Shown: piece by piece, positions 17,129-26,340 of the stretch
Numbering within the stretch: the stretch's first letter is position 1
How the letters are laid out: every line of letters begins with the position of its first letter
Assembly: GCA_934292805.1 (NCBI GenBank)
Contig: CAKQXQ010000006.1
Span: 1 to 64,000, forward strand
Origin: an uncultured Roseburia sp.
GTDB taxonomy: Bacteria; Bacillota; Clostridia; Lachnospirales; Lachnospiraceae
Direction: 5' to 3'
DNA: 64,000 nt
Translations under genes and position numbers: made by a program
The notes under the pieces: generated by a model
Told to the model about the DNA's origin: nothing
What the model saw: only the letters and a program-made list of their open reading frames with translations
Databases searched by the model: none

Positions 17129-18472
17129 TTATTCTTCTGTAGCTTCTGCTTCTTCAGCATCTTTTTCTTTTTTCGTCTTAGCTTTTGCTCTTTCTTTTAC
17201 GTTCTCCATGATGATATCAACTGCTTTGTTGATCGCGATATCTCTCTTCATGGATTCTTTCTCTGCATCACCTAAGTACTCTTTTAACTTGTCAGCTTCC
17301 ATTCCGTACTGAGCTGCCATCTTCTCAACTTCTGCATTGATCTCATCATCAGATACTTCAATGTTCTCTTCTTTTGCGATCTGCTCTAATACAAGGCTGC
17401 TCTGGATACGTGTAAGAGCTTCCGGACGAACCTGCTCTTTTAATCCGTCTGCTGTCATTCCGGAGAACTGCATATACTGTTCCATGGAAAGTCCGCTCTG
17501 TGCGATTCTCTGTGCGAATTCATTGATCATGTTCTCACACTGTGTTTCGATCATTGCTTCCGGAATCTCCATTGTGGATTTGTCGATGATCTTCTTTAAA
17601 GCTTCATCTTCTTTTGTACGTTTTGCTTCGTTCTCTTTATTAACTTCAAGATGTTTTCTTAAATCTTCTTTGTACTCAGCTAATGTATCAAACTCAGATA
17701 CTTCAGATGCGAACTCATCGTTTAACTCTGGAAGTTCTTTTGTTTTGATCTCGTTGATCTTAACTTTGAATACTGCTGGTTTACCAGCTAAGTCAGCTGC
17801 CTGGTACTGCTCTGGGAAGTTAACATTTACTTCAACTTCTTCTCCGGCATTGTGTCCTACTAACTGATCTTCAAATGTATCGATGAAAGAATGGGATCCG
17901 ATCACTAATGGATGGTTTTCTCCTTTTCCGCCTTCAAATGCAACACCGTCAACGAATCCTTCGAAATCGATCACAGCTGTATCGCCATCCTGAACCGGTC
18001 TGTCTGTTACAGTTACAGTTCTGGAGTTCTTCTGCTGTTCTTTTTCAAGTGCTTCTTCTACTTCTTCGTCTGTTACAGTTGTATCGATCTTAGTAACCTG
18101 TACTCCTTTATATTTTCCAAGTGTTACTTCTGGTCTTACAGCAACTTCAGCTGTGAAAATGAAAGGTTTGCCGGATTCGATCTGAACAACATCGATTGTT
18201 GGTCTGGAAACGATATCTTCTTTGCTTTCTTCCATAGCTTTTGCATAATTGTCCTGAATTAAGATGTTTGCTGCTTCTTCATAGAAAATACCAGCTCCAT
18301 ACATCTTCTCGATCATAGCTCTTGGAACTTTACCTTTACGGAAACCAGGGATGCTGATTTTGTTCTTCTCTTTCATGTAAGCTGCCTGTAAAGCTTTTTC
18401 CAGTTCTTCTGCCGGTACTTCAACAGTAAGTTTTGCCATGTTCTTTTCTAATTTCTCAACCTGTACACTCAT
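17129..18472 (-). CDS. tig: Trigger factor
   Basis: A ribosome-bound chaperone and peptidyl-prolyl isomerase. The ribosome-docking region is seen as P-G-F-R-K-G-K-V-P (about residues 43-51), followed by an FKBP-type isomerase domain with G-D-T-A-V-I-D-F-E-G-F and a long helical C-terminal domain ending in a charged tail rich in K and E. The ATG at 18472 has a perfect AAGGAGG upstream and gives 447 residues; an in-frame start at 18517 has none. It is the first gene of the tig-clpP-clpX-lon-engB run. Confidence 0.96.
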   Translation of the reverse strand: MSVQVEKLEKNMAKLTVEVPAEELEKALQAAYMKEKNKISIPGFRKGKVPRAMIEKMYGAGIFYEEAANILIQDNYAKAMEESKEDIVSRPTIDVVQIESGKPFIFTAEVAVRPEVTLGKYKGVQVTKIDTTVTDEEVEEALEKEQQKNSRTVTVTDRPVQDGDTAVIDFEGFVDGVAFEGGKGENHPLVIGSHSFIDTFEDQLVGHNAGEEVEVNVNFPEQYQAADLAGKPAVFKVKINEIKTKELPELNDEFASEVSEFDTLAEYKEDLRKHLEVNKENEAKRTKEDEALKKIIDKSTMEIPEAMIETQCENMINEFAQRIAQSGLSMEQYMQFSGMTADGLKEQVRPEALTRIQSSLVLEQIAKEENIEVSDDEINAEVEKMAAQYGMEADKLKEYLGDAEKESMKRDIAINKAVDIIMENVKERAKAKTKKEKDAEEAEATEE

Positions 18473-18591
18473 TTCTAATTTCTTCCTCCTTGAATATATA
18501 TGAGACAGTTGAAACACTTTTACATGATCTCAACCGTTTTTGACGCCGCTTTTAAAAATGGGCGTACTACGACTATCGCAGTCATTCAAGA

Positions 18592-18597
18592 ATTATA
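18592..18597 (-). promoter_or_regulatory. Predicted -10 element for tig
   Basis: The minus strand reads TGTGCTATAAT, a perfect TATAAT with an extended TGn motif, 120 bp upstream of the tig start. No convincing -35 was found, which is tolerated by extended -10 promoters. Confidence 0.45.
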
Positions 18598-18627
18598 GCA
18601 CAGGATTCTGCAAAATACCAGTCTTTT

Positions 18628-21132
18628 TTATGATTTTCTTGCAGGATCAGATTCCTTTACAGAGATCACGATCTCCTGTTTCTCCTGTTCATAGCCTTCC
18701 ATCCAGACACTCACTCTGACTTCACCGGCATTTTTGCCTACTCGCACAGCTGCAAGTGCATATCCGTCATAAGTCATGATGCTCTCTGAGTCATAACGCT
18801 CCATTGACTGTGGATCGCCGCTTCCAAATCCCTGCAGAGTGCCTTCTCCCTCAACCTGAATATGGATCTTACGTTTCTCCTGCAGATTATCTGTTCCGTT
18901 TTCATCTGTAAGGTGCATTGTCAGGAAGCAAAGATCTTTCTCATTTGCAGAAAGTTCCTCTCTGCTTTTTTCAATACGAAGTACAGTCTTTTCGGATGCG
19001 GTCTTTAACATACAGGTTTCTGCTTTCTCCCCGTTCCGGTAGTTCACTGCCTCCAATATACCCGGCTCATAGCCAATCTCATAGCTTGCTGTGAAACCAT
19101 TTGCTTCACCGGCAGGTTTTCTTCCGAGTGATCTTCCGTTCAAAAACAGTTCAACTTCCTCTGCATCTGAATAAACATCAACGCTTGCCGGATTTCCTTC
19201 CATACCATTCCAGGTCCAGCTTGCGACATTATCCTTAAACATCCAAGGTGTTTGGGAATGTGGTTTTCCGTGTTTGTCCACACGTTCAACTGCCAGATAT
19301 GGTTTTTTACACAATCCATACACAATCTCTCTCAGATAACTGATCGGTCTGCGGTATCCGGCGAGATCAATGTCACCGATATAGGCTGTCCGGTCCGGAT
19401 AGTTGCTTCCGAAATTGCTCTTTCCATCATAATAGAAGATTCCGCAGCCTGCCTCACCGAGATAATCATATCCTGTCCAGGTAAAATCACCAAGCACCTT
19501 TTCCGATGCCTTTACAACGCTCCATAATCTGACAATGTCTGCCGGGAATGTCTCTGTTCCGAGAACACATTTATTCGGATGAAGCTCTCCTTCCAGCAAA
19601 TGTCTTCCGGTGAGGTAATTCAATCCTATAATGTCCATCGACTCACTTGCTTCCTGTAACACTCCTGTAATGATCGGGTGTACCGCAAAGGCATCTCCCA
19701 CTTCACCTTCCATCAGCTTCATAAAACTATTGATGACATTGCTTCCGGAGCTGTCATTCGTTCCGGCAGATTCCATGCTCTTCTGGATCATCGGACCAAG
19801 TTCCTGCATAATCTGATAGACACCGGCACCGGCTGCATTTAAAGCATTGATTCCGTTTGTCGTAAATCTTGTACCGTCAAGTTCTTTGAAATAATTGCAG
19901 ATCTCGCGGTTTCTCTCGGCTCCGCGTTCTGTTCCGATCTCCTGGATCTCATTTCCGGCAGAATACAGGATAACAGATGCATGATTGTAATCCTTTTCCA
20001 CCATCTTCTCTACAATACTCTTCCATTCTTCCTGGAATGAGAATGCAAAATCTTTTTTATTCTTATGAACTGTCCACATATCTGTCAGCTCATCCATCAC
20101 AAGAATTCCAAGTCTGTCACAGGCATCCAAAAATTCTTTGCTCATTGGATTATGTGCACTTCTGACACTGTTAAATCCTGCTTTTTTCAACAGTTCACAT
20201 TTGCGGTATTCTGCATCCTCAAAAGTAGCTGCTCCAAGGATTCCATTGTCATGATGAATACATGTTCCACGCAGTTTTACCTGCTTTCCATTCAGGCGGA
20301 GACCATAGACTGTATCCAGTGTCACCTTGCGGACACCATAGAAAAATGTTTCTTCATCCAGAACCATTCCCTCTTCATTGCAGACTTTTACAGAACATTT
20401 GTAAAGATCCGGTCTGTCACAGTCCCATAACTTTGGTGAAGGGATCGTAATACTCTGATATACAGTATGCTCTGAATGTCCAAAGCCAGTAAGATGTACT
20501 TTTTCTTCAAAATGAGTTCCGCAGGAATCTTCCATTTCTGCAAGAACTGCAAGCTTTTCTTTTCTGCCTGTCTGATTGCATACTTTTGTTGAAAACTCTA
20601 CAACAGCAACATCTTCTGATGCCTCTTTTGTTGTTGCACGGACACCGTTTACCGGAATCTGTACACCGTCTCCGACGTACAGATTCACATTGCGGTAAAT
20701 TCCGCTTCCGGAGTACCAGCGGCTGTTTTCTTCCGGATTCTCTACTACTACCTTCAGTTCATTCTCCTGGTCAAAATTCAGATATCCTGCTAATTCTACG
20801 TAAAAATTGGAATATCCATAGCGGTTTGTTTTCACAAGAGTTCCATTGATATAGACCATTGCAGTCTCATAAACACCTTCAAATTCAATGGTCACTGTCT
20901 TCTCTTCCCAGTCCGCCGGTACATAAAAATTCTTAAAATAAGTATAAGTGCCTCCCGGATAGAAGCCTGTCGAGCCTCCGTTGGCCGTATTTTCGCATCT
21001 GTCCTCATATATCATTGCATCATGCGGAAGTCTGACTGTTTCTGCCTGTTTCCCCTGCATCTGCAAAAGTTTTAAAGATGACACATACCCTTTTACAAAT
21101 TTCCATTCTGAATTAAAATCAATTTTTTTCAT
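18628..21132 (-). CDS. Glycoside hydrolase family 2 protein (beta-galactosidase type)
   Basis: An 834-residue retaining beta-glycosidase without a signal peptide, so it acts on substrate already inside the cell. The order is a jelly-roll sugar-binding domain (about 40-150), an immunoglobulin-like domain, and a TIM barrel with the acid/base glutamate in S-A-G-N-E-I near residue 394 and a probable nucleophile glutamate in L-G-T-E-T-F near 523. C-terminal beta domains follow from about 620. Beta-galactosidase is the likeliest label, but other GH2 activities are possible. It starts 3 nt after the GPH transporter frame, and a divergent AraC-type regulator probably controls both. Confidence 0.88.
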   Translation of the reverse strand: MKKIDFNSEWKFVKGYVSSLKLLQMQGKQAETVRLPHDAMIYEDRCENTANGGSTGFYPGGTYTYFKNFYVPADWEEKTVTIEFEGVYETAMVYINGTLVKTNRYGYSNFYVELAGYLNFDQENELKVVVENPEENSRWYSGSGIYRNVNLYVGDGVQIPVNGVRATTKEASEDVAVVEFSTKVCNQTGRKEKLAVLAEMEDSCGTHFEEKVHLTGFGHSEHTVYQSITIPSPKLWDCDRPDLYKCSVKVCNEEGMVLDEETFFYGVRKVTLDTVYGLRLNGKQVKLRGTCIHHDNGILGAATFEDAEYRKCELLKKAGFNSVRSAHNPMSKEFLDACDRLGILVMDELTDMWTVHKNKKDFAFSFQEEWKSIVEKMVEKDYNHASVILYSAGNEIQEIGTERGAERNREICNYFKELDGTRFTTNGINALNAAGAGVYQIMQELGPMIQKSMESAGTNDSSGSNVINSFMKLMEGEVGDAFAVHPIITGVLQEASESMDIIGLNYLTGRHLLEGELHPNKCVLGTETFPADIVRLWSVVKASEKVLGDFTWTGYDYLGEAGCGIFYYDGKSNFGSNYPDRTAYIGDIDLAGYRRPISYLREIVYGLCKKPYLAVERVDKHGKPHSQTPWMFKDNVASWTWNGMEGNPASVDVYSDAEEVELFLNGRSLGRKPAGEANGFTASYEIGYEPGILEAVNYRNGEKAETCMLKTASEKTVLRIEKSREELSANEKDLCFLTMHLTDENGTDNLQEKRKIHIQVEGEGTLQGFGSGDPQSMERYDSESIMTYDGYALAAVRVGKNAGEVRVSVWMEGYEQEKQEIVISVKESDPARKS

Positions 21133-21135
21133 AAC

Positions 21136-22332
21136 TTATGCTTCCTTTACAGAATGTTCTTCATCCCATTTCTTATTGGCTTTCTCTACATTCAGCATTC
21201 CAAGAAGGATTGTGATCACAACTCCGAATACAACCGGGATAATTACATACATGGCAAAAATCATGTTGATCGCACCCTCTGTCTGTGCAGCTGCTGTTCC
21301 GATATATCCGCCAAGATCTAACAGCCAGCCAACTGCTGCTGTTCCGATACCACCACCGATCTTAACACCGAGAGAAGAACAGCTGAACATTGTTCCGTCC
21401 ATTCTGACTCCTTTTGTACGGTATGTATATCCACTGATCTCTGCGATCAGGGCATTTAATGTACCACTTAATGTTCCTGCAAAAATACCTTTAATGAACA
21501 TGAATAAGAGCATTAATTTTACATTTCTCTGGTATGCAAAATAAACGCCACTACCGGTTGTAATATTGCTCATTGTATAATAAACAATGTATAACACAAC
21601 GATCATAATATAATATTTGTTAGTAAATAAAAGCTTGAGACTCTCAAGGAATCCGACTGTATCATCTTTTTTCTCTTCATCAGAGGCAGCGATAACGCTT
21701 TCATCCGGTTCTACTTCTTTTACTGCAAGACAGCTGATCGTATTAACAACAAGTCCGATCACTGCACAGATAATTGCAACTGCTCTCCATCCGTTTGCAC
21801 CGCCGCCAAAAGCTTCTACTGTACCGGTCACTGCAAATCCCATAACGATATTTGTTACAACTGCAAACATAAAACGGATAGAACCAAGCTGTACACGTTC
21901 CTGTGGGTTATAAGTGATCAGTGCGGAAAGTGTAGAGTACGCAATGTTGTTGGCTGTATAGAAAAGTGCGTTTAAGCTGGTATAGAATGCAAAGAAGAAT
22001 GCATACTGTGCCACTTGTCCCATATTCGGGATTGAGAACAGGAACACAAGACTTAAAGATACACCGATCTATCCATAAAGCATCCATGGTCTGGCTTTTC
22101 CGAGTTTGCTCTTTGTCTTGTCGATCATGCTTCCGAAGAAAATATCAGTAACACCGTCAAACAACTTGGATATAAGCATTAAAGTTCCCACAATACCGGT
22201 TTTTAATCCGAGAACATCAGATAAATACAGGAGAAGGAAGCTTGATACAAGTCCATAACTGCAGTTCGATGCAAGGTCACCTGCTCCATATGCTACTTTC
22301 TGATACCATTTTAAATATTTCTTTTCATTCAT
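21136..22332 (-). pseudogene. GPH-family sugar:cation symporter interrupted by TAG
   Basis: Together the two parts encode an approximately 398-residue, 12-helix transporter of the glycoside-pentoside-hexuronide family, expected to import a glycoside for the GH2 enzyme. It starts at ATG 22332 with W-Y-Q-K-V-A-Y-G-A-G-D-L-A-S-N, a family hallmark. Codon 88 is TAG (22069-22071), just after A-R-P-W-M-L-Y-G, and the same frame then continues without further stops to 21136. A single change from CAG or TAT would explain it. The protein would be cut to 87 residues unless the stop is read through or is a sequencing error. Translation could restart at GTG 22047, but would lack the first helices. Confidence 0.8.
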
Positions 22333-22394
22333 AATTTTTCCCCTTTTGAATTCTTCCGGATCCAGGCTGTACCTTCCTGACCGGATCTTTTTTT

Positions 22395-22457
22395 CATTCG
22401 AATGTTTTTGGTATTATCATTCTAACACTTTTCATTTTTCAGCTTCAATGCTATAAT
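22395..22457. promoter_or_regulatory. Divergent promoter region of the GPH-GH2 unit and the AraC-type regulator
   Basis: Plus strand: TTTTCA (22429-22434), 17 bp, TATAAT (22452-22457), pointing to the regulator. Minus strand: TTGAAG (22443-22448), 18 bp, TAGAAT (22419-22424), pointing to the transporter. A 10-bp palindrome CATTCGAATG (22395-22404) lies just inside the transporter transcript. Two CCGGATC copies start at 22356 and 22381. Either could be a regulator site; this is inference. Confidence 0.4.
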
Positions 22458-22517
22458 TAGACCCAACTATCCTTGATTAGTAACATATTCGCGACTAATT
22501 CACCTGGGGAGGTATTT

Positions 22518-23582
22518 ATGAAACAATCATCCATCGACCAGTTAAAAAATGATTTCTTTGAAATCCAGAATTTCAGCAGTAAATTTAATCAATATTATCA
22601 CCTGTCTCCTCCATATAATGCTGTGATCGAGACTTACTGCCCTGATTTTGATTCTCCATATTTTAAAATATCAAGCTTCTCACCGGAACGCTGCCATCAT
22701 TCTACTATCAGCGATGAAGCGATCCTGGCAAAGATGAAAAACCGGCCGCTCCACCAGCATGACTTTTTCGAGATCATGTTTGTTTTACAGGGAGAAGCAG
22801 TTGTAAATATCGAAAACAGCCAGCGTATTTATCCGGCAGGAACAGGTTGTATCGTTAATTGCAATTTGCGTCATGTAGAACTTCTGACCCACGACTTCCG
22901 TATTTTCTTCCTGAACCTTTCAAAAGATTACCTGCTAAAGCTTTTCAAAGAAGATGATATGTTCCACCTTCCGTCAAAGCTCGATGCCGCTGCAGCAAAC
23001 GTATTTCGTTTTCTTTTTGAGAATGCATCAGACAGTAATAATACAAAGAAACAATATATGGATTTTTTCCCGACTTACAGCAACTCTGAATCTTTCCGGA
23101 AGTTATATAAGCTTGCAGAAAAGATCGTACAGATCTCACTGAATCCACAGACCGGTTCCTCTTATTTCCTTAACGGAACCATTCTGCAGTTTATGGACGT
23201 CCTCTCAGACCCTGATTTTTTCCATCTTTCCAATGTCCACATTGATTCCGGAAATGATTTTTTGATTTTTACAAAACTGACTCATCTGCTTGAAAACAGC
23301 GATGGCCGGTTAAGCCGCCATGAACTGGCAGAACAATTAAGTTACAGTGGAGATTACTTAAACCGGATCACGAAGAAATATACCGGAATGACTCTGTTCG
23401 AATATGGAACCACTTTTTCCATCCGGAAAGCAGAATATTATCTTTTAAAGACTGATCTTACGATCACAGAAATTTTATCAGAATTAAGTTTTACAAACAA
23501 ATCCCATTTTTATAAATTATTCTACGCGAAAAATCAAATGTCCCCGAAAGACTTCCGGAACAAATACCGGAATCTGGGATAG
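22518..23582 (+). CDS. AraC-family transcriptional regulator
   Basis: A 354-residue one-component regulator. The N-terminal half contains a cupin-like sensing domain with H-Q-H-D-F-F-E-I-M-F (about residues 75-90), and the C-terminal roughly 100 residues form the double helix-turn-helix of AraC proteins (S-R-H-E-L-A-E-Q-L-S-Y-S-G-D-Y and the K-S-H-F-Y-K-L-F recognition region). The ATG at 22518 is chosen for the GGGGAGG just upstream. It is divergent from the GPH transporter and GH2 genes, its probable targets, with a sugar as likely effector. It converges on serS downstream. Confidence 0.9.
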   Translation: MKQSSIDQLKNDFFEIQNFSSKFNQYYHLSPPYNAVIETYCPDFDSPYFKISSFSPERCHHSTISDEAILAKMKNRPLHQHDFFEIMFVLQGEAVVNIENSQRIYPAGTGCIVNCNLRHVELLTHDFRIFFLNLSKDYLLKLFKEDDMFHLPSKLDAAAANVFRFLFENASDSNNTKKQYMDFFPTYSNSESFRKLYKLAEKIVQISLNPQTGSSYFLNGTILQFMDVLSDPDFFHLSNVHIDSGNDFLIFTKLTHLLENSDGRLSRHELAEQLSYSGDYLNRITKKYTGMTLFEYGTTFSIRKAEYYLLKTDLTITEILSELSFTNKSHFYKLFYAKNQMSPKDFRNKYRNLG

Positions 23583-23603
23583 CTTTCGGGGACTGATATC
23601 GTA

Positions 23604-24893
23604 TTAGTGTTTCGGAACGATCTTCTCGATTCCGCCCATGTATGGCTGGAGTGCTTTTGGAATGTTTACACTGCCATCTTCATTCAGGTTGTTCTCAAGG
23701 AATGCGATCAGCATACGTGGTGGAGCAACTACTGTATTGTTTAAGGTATGTGCAAAATATTTATTTCCATCTTTACCTTTTACTCTGATCTTAAGACGTC
23801 TTGCCTGTGCATCACCTAAGTTAGAGCAGCTTCCTACTTCGAAGTATTTCTTCTGTCTTGGAGACCATGCCTCAACGTCACAGGATTTTACTTTTAAGTC
23901 AGCCAGGTCACCGGAGCAGCACTCTAATGTACGAACCGGGATATCTAAGCTACGGAACAGATCAACTGTGTTCTTCCATAATTTATCATACCATTCTTTG
24001 GATTCTTCCGGTTTGCAGACAACGATCATTTCCTGTTTTTCAAACTGGTGGATACGATATACACCACGTTCTTCAATACCATGAGCTCCTTTTTCTTTAC
24101 GGAAACATGGAGAATAAGAGGTCAGTGTATATGGTAATTTTTCTTCATCGTTGATCGTATCAATGAACTTACCGATCATGGAGTGCTCGGATGTACCGAT
24201 CAGATAAAGGTCTTCGCCCTCGATCTTATACATCATGGCATCCATCTCATCAAAACTCATAACGCCTGTTACAACGTTGCTTCTGATCATGAAAGGTGGA
24301 ACACAGTAAGTAAATCCACGGTTGATCATGAAATCTCTTGCATAAGAGATCACTGCTGAATGGATTCTTGCGATATCTCCCATCAGATAGTAGAAACCGT
24401 TTCCTGCAACTTTTCCGGCTGCATCGAGATCTATTCCATCAAAACGATCCATAATGTCTGTATGGTATGGGATTTCAAATTCAGGAACAACCGGCTCACC
24501 GAATTTTTCAATCTCAACGTTACAGCTGTCATCTTTTCCGATCGGAACAGATGGATCGATGATATTCGGGATCACCATCATGATCTTTGTTACCTTTTCC
24601 TGTAACTCTCTCTCAGCTTCTTCTAATTCTGCAAGACGTGCTGCATTGGCACTTACCTGTGCTTTTACTGCTTCTGCTTCTTCTTTCTTGCCCTGTCCCA
24701 TTAACTGTCCGATCTGTTTGGACAATGTGTTACGGCTTGCACGAAGCTCATCTGCTTCCTTCTGTGTTGCTCTTGCCTTGGCATCTAATTCAATTACCTC
24801 ATCTACTAATGGTAACTTCTGATCCTGGAATTTGTTTCTGATGTTCTGTTTTACGATTTCCGGATTCTCTCTTAAAAATTTTAAATCGATCAT
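23604..24893 (-). CDS. serS: Seryl-tRNA synthetase
   Basis: A class II aminoacyl-tRNA synthetase of 429 residues that charges tRNA-Ser. The N-terminal coiled-coil arm spans about residues 30-110, and class II motif 2 appears as R-I-H-Q-F-E-K-Q-E. The ATG at 24893 has AAAGGAG upstream and begins M-I-D-L-K-F-L-R-E-N-P, the classical SerRS start; the frame further upstream is part of the leader RNA. Expression is predicted to respond to uncharged tRNA-Ser through the T-box leader at 24920-25199. Confidence 0.97.
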   Translation of the reverse strand: MIDLKFLRENPEIVKQNIRNKFQDQKLPLVDEVIELDAKARATQKEADELRASRNTLSKQIGQLMGQGKKEEAEAVKAQVSANAARLAELEEAERELQEKVTKIMMVIPNIIDPSVPIGKDDSCNVEIEKFGEPVVPEFEIPYHTDIMDRFDGIDLDAAGKVAGNGFYYLMGDIARIHSAVISYARDFMINRGFTYCVPPFMIRSNVVTGVMSFDEMDAMMYKIEGEDLYLIGTSEHSMIGKFIDTINDEEKLPYTLTSYSPCFRKEKGAHGIEERGVYRIHQFEKQEMIVVCKPEESKEWYDKLWKNTVDLFRSLDIPVRTLECCSGDLADLKVKSCDVEAWSPRQKKYFEVGSCSNLGDAQARRLKIRVKGKDGNKYFAHTLNNTVVAPPRMLIAFLENNLNEDGSVNIPKALQPYMGGIEKIVPKH

Positions 24894-24919
24894 TTTTCTA
24901 AGCTCCTTTTCTTTTTTTA

Positions 24920-25199
24920 TAACACAAAAGCCTTCCGCCCCTGTGTAAACACATGGGACGAAAGGCTGTATTCTCTTCCGCGTTGCCACCCATATTGCCG
25001 GAATATTATCTTCTCTTTCTCTATGGTAAAGAAACAGCTTCTCTTCCGACCTCTCAAACGTACGATACAGGGTACGAACCTTGTGACTTTCATCACCGGC
25101 TCAGAAAGTGGAAAAATCATACTCACTGTACCGGTTCACACCTGCCACCGGCTCTCTGTATCAGCTTTCGGATCGTAGCTTTCATCACTGCCAATTCTT
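24920..25199 (-). promoter_or_regulatory. T-box leader of serS
   Basis: The minus-strand leader carries the T-box core GGGTGGCAACGCGG (24978-24991), which binds the acceptor end of uncharged tRNA. It is followed by a terminator with stem AGCCTTTCGTCCC/GGGGCGGAAGGCT and a T-rich tail (about 24923-24967). Stem I lies between about 25010 and 25199. The specifier codon was not fixed, but the serine context is clear from the gene controlled. Antitermination occurs when tRNA-Ser is uncharged, as known for this RNA class. Confidence 0.92.
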
Positions 25200-25204
25200 C
25201 CGAC

Positions 25205-25233
25205 ATTATACCCTTATTATTTCCAAAATGCAA
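25205..25233 (-). promoter_or_regulatory. serS promoter
   Basis: A -35 TTGCAT (25228-25233) and a perfect -10 TATAAT (25205-25210), both on the minus strand, are separated by 17 bp and sit directly before the T-box leader. Confidence 0.65.
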
Positions 25234-25238
25234 TCTTT

Positions 25239-26327
25239 TTATACGGATTTCTCTTTTGCAGGCTGCTTCATCCTGGCTTTTTTCAGCCATTCCGGAAATT
25301 GTTTTACGAATATCCTGATAAAACCGACTGTTTTTTCTCCATATTCCTTCTTATGTTTCCAGAAAAAGTGCAGTCTGCCAAAGAGATAAATAACCGGATA
25401 AATAAGACACAGAACTTCAAATACCAGCAGTAATGCTGTCAGATCCTCGTATCCTTTTGCACGGTTCTCCCAGTAAGGATATATGATCTTTTTTGTGCTC
25501 ATGGATCGCACTCCGAAATTTTTCAGGATATCCAGTCTGTTTGCAAGACCAAATCTTGTAGAGTTTTCAACGATCTCGTACTGCTTTTCATCCAGACCGA
25601 TTGCATTTTTCAGAGCATTGTATCCAAATTTCTGAACCGGATTCTTTATCAGGATCTCATAGCTGTCGATCGGAAGGCTGTTATCAGACATCTCCTCACC
25701 GGTGTTTCTCTCCACAACTCCATAGGAAACATAGACAGTTGCTGCCTCTTCATCAGATGCTTTGCTGAAATATCCACTGTCACTCTCTACAACACCACGA
25801 ACCGGATACTGTACTCCATCGATCTGTACATACATGCCTGCCACATTGTTAGAACCAAAGAGCTGCCATGCAACACTTTCATCCAGGATCACTCCGTCAT
25901 CGTTCAAATCCTCACCGTCAAAATAATTTCCGGATAAAAGCTTTAGCGGATGAAAGGTAAAAAAATCTCCTCCTACAGCAAATGCCCTTGTTGTCATCGA
26001 TGACCGGTCGGAATATAACGTCAGGCTTGTCTCACTGCTATAACAGTCCACCAGTGTTCTACCGTTTGCATCACTTGTATCTTCTGATGCCTCCTGTAAC
26101 GCATTGCGGAGCTGATATTCTACCGGAGCGATCATTTCTTTTGTCATTGCCGCATCTTCTGTAAAGAAACAGGTCACCTGTGCATAATTATCCTTATCGG
26201 ACCATTCCTCTGCTGCCTGCTGCGTGGAAAGCTGCCTGCCAAGACCTCTTTCCACCCCTTCTAAAACAATGGCAGCACATATGAGTATTAGTACGATCAC
26301 TATTTTTTTGTACTGCTTCACTTTCAT
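25239..26327 (-). CDS. MacB-type periplasmic-core-like membrane protein without ABC domain
   Basis: A 362-residue protein with one N-terminal membrane helix (I-V-I-V-L-I-L-I-C), a long extracellular domain (about 30-295), one more helix pair region near 300-325 and a basic cytoplasmic tail. The extracellular part looks like the MacB periplasmic core domain that precedes FtsX permease helices: note G-G-D-F-F-T-F-H-P-L-K-L-L-S-G and I-L-D-E-S-V-A-W-Q-L-F-G. The FtsX helices and ATPase are absent. The ATG at 26327 is chosen (AGAGG upstream), overlapping the adaptor gene by 15 nt or less. It is the last gene of the importer/adaptor operon. Confidence 0.65.
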   Translation of the reverse strand: MKVKQYKKIVIVLILICAAIVLEGVERGLGRQLSTQQAAEEWSDKDNYAQVTCFFTEDAAMTKEMIAPVEYQLRNALQEASEDTSDANGRTLVDCYSSETSLTLYSDRSSMTTRAFAVGGDFFTFHPLKLLSGNYFDGEDLNDDGVILDESVAWQLFGSNNVAGMYVQIDGVQYPVRGVVESDSGYFSKASDEEAATVYVSYGVVERNTGEEMSDNSLPIDSYEILIKNPVQKFGYNALKNAIGLDEKQYEIVENSTRFGLANRLDILKNFGVRSMSTKKIIYPYWENRAKGYEDLTALLLVFEVLCLIYPVIYLFGRLHFFWKHKKEYGEKTVGFIRIFVKQFPEWLKKARMKQPAKEKSV

Positions 26328-26340
26328 GCATGGTTCCTCT

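Noticed and set aside
17337..17867. 176-codon open frame on the plus strand inside tig
   Set aside because: It lies wholly antisense to the well-conserved trigger factor gene, has no ribosome site and no family similarity.
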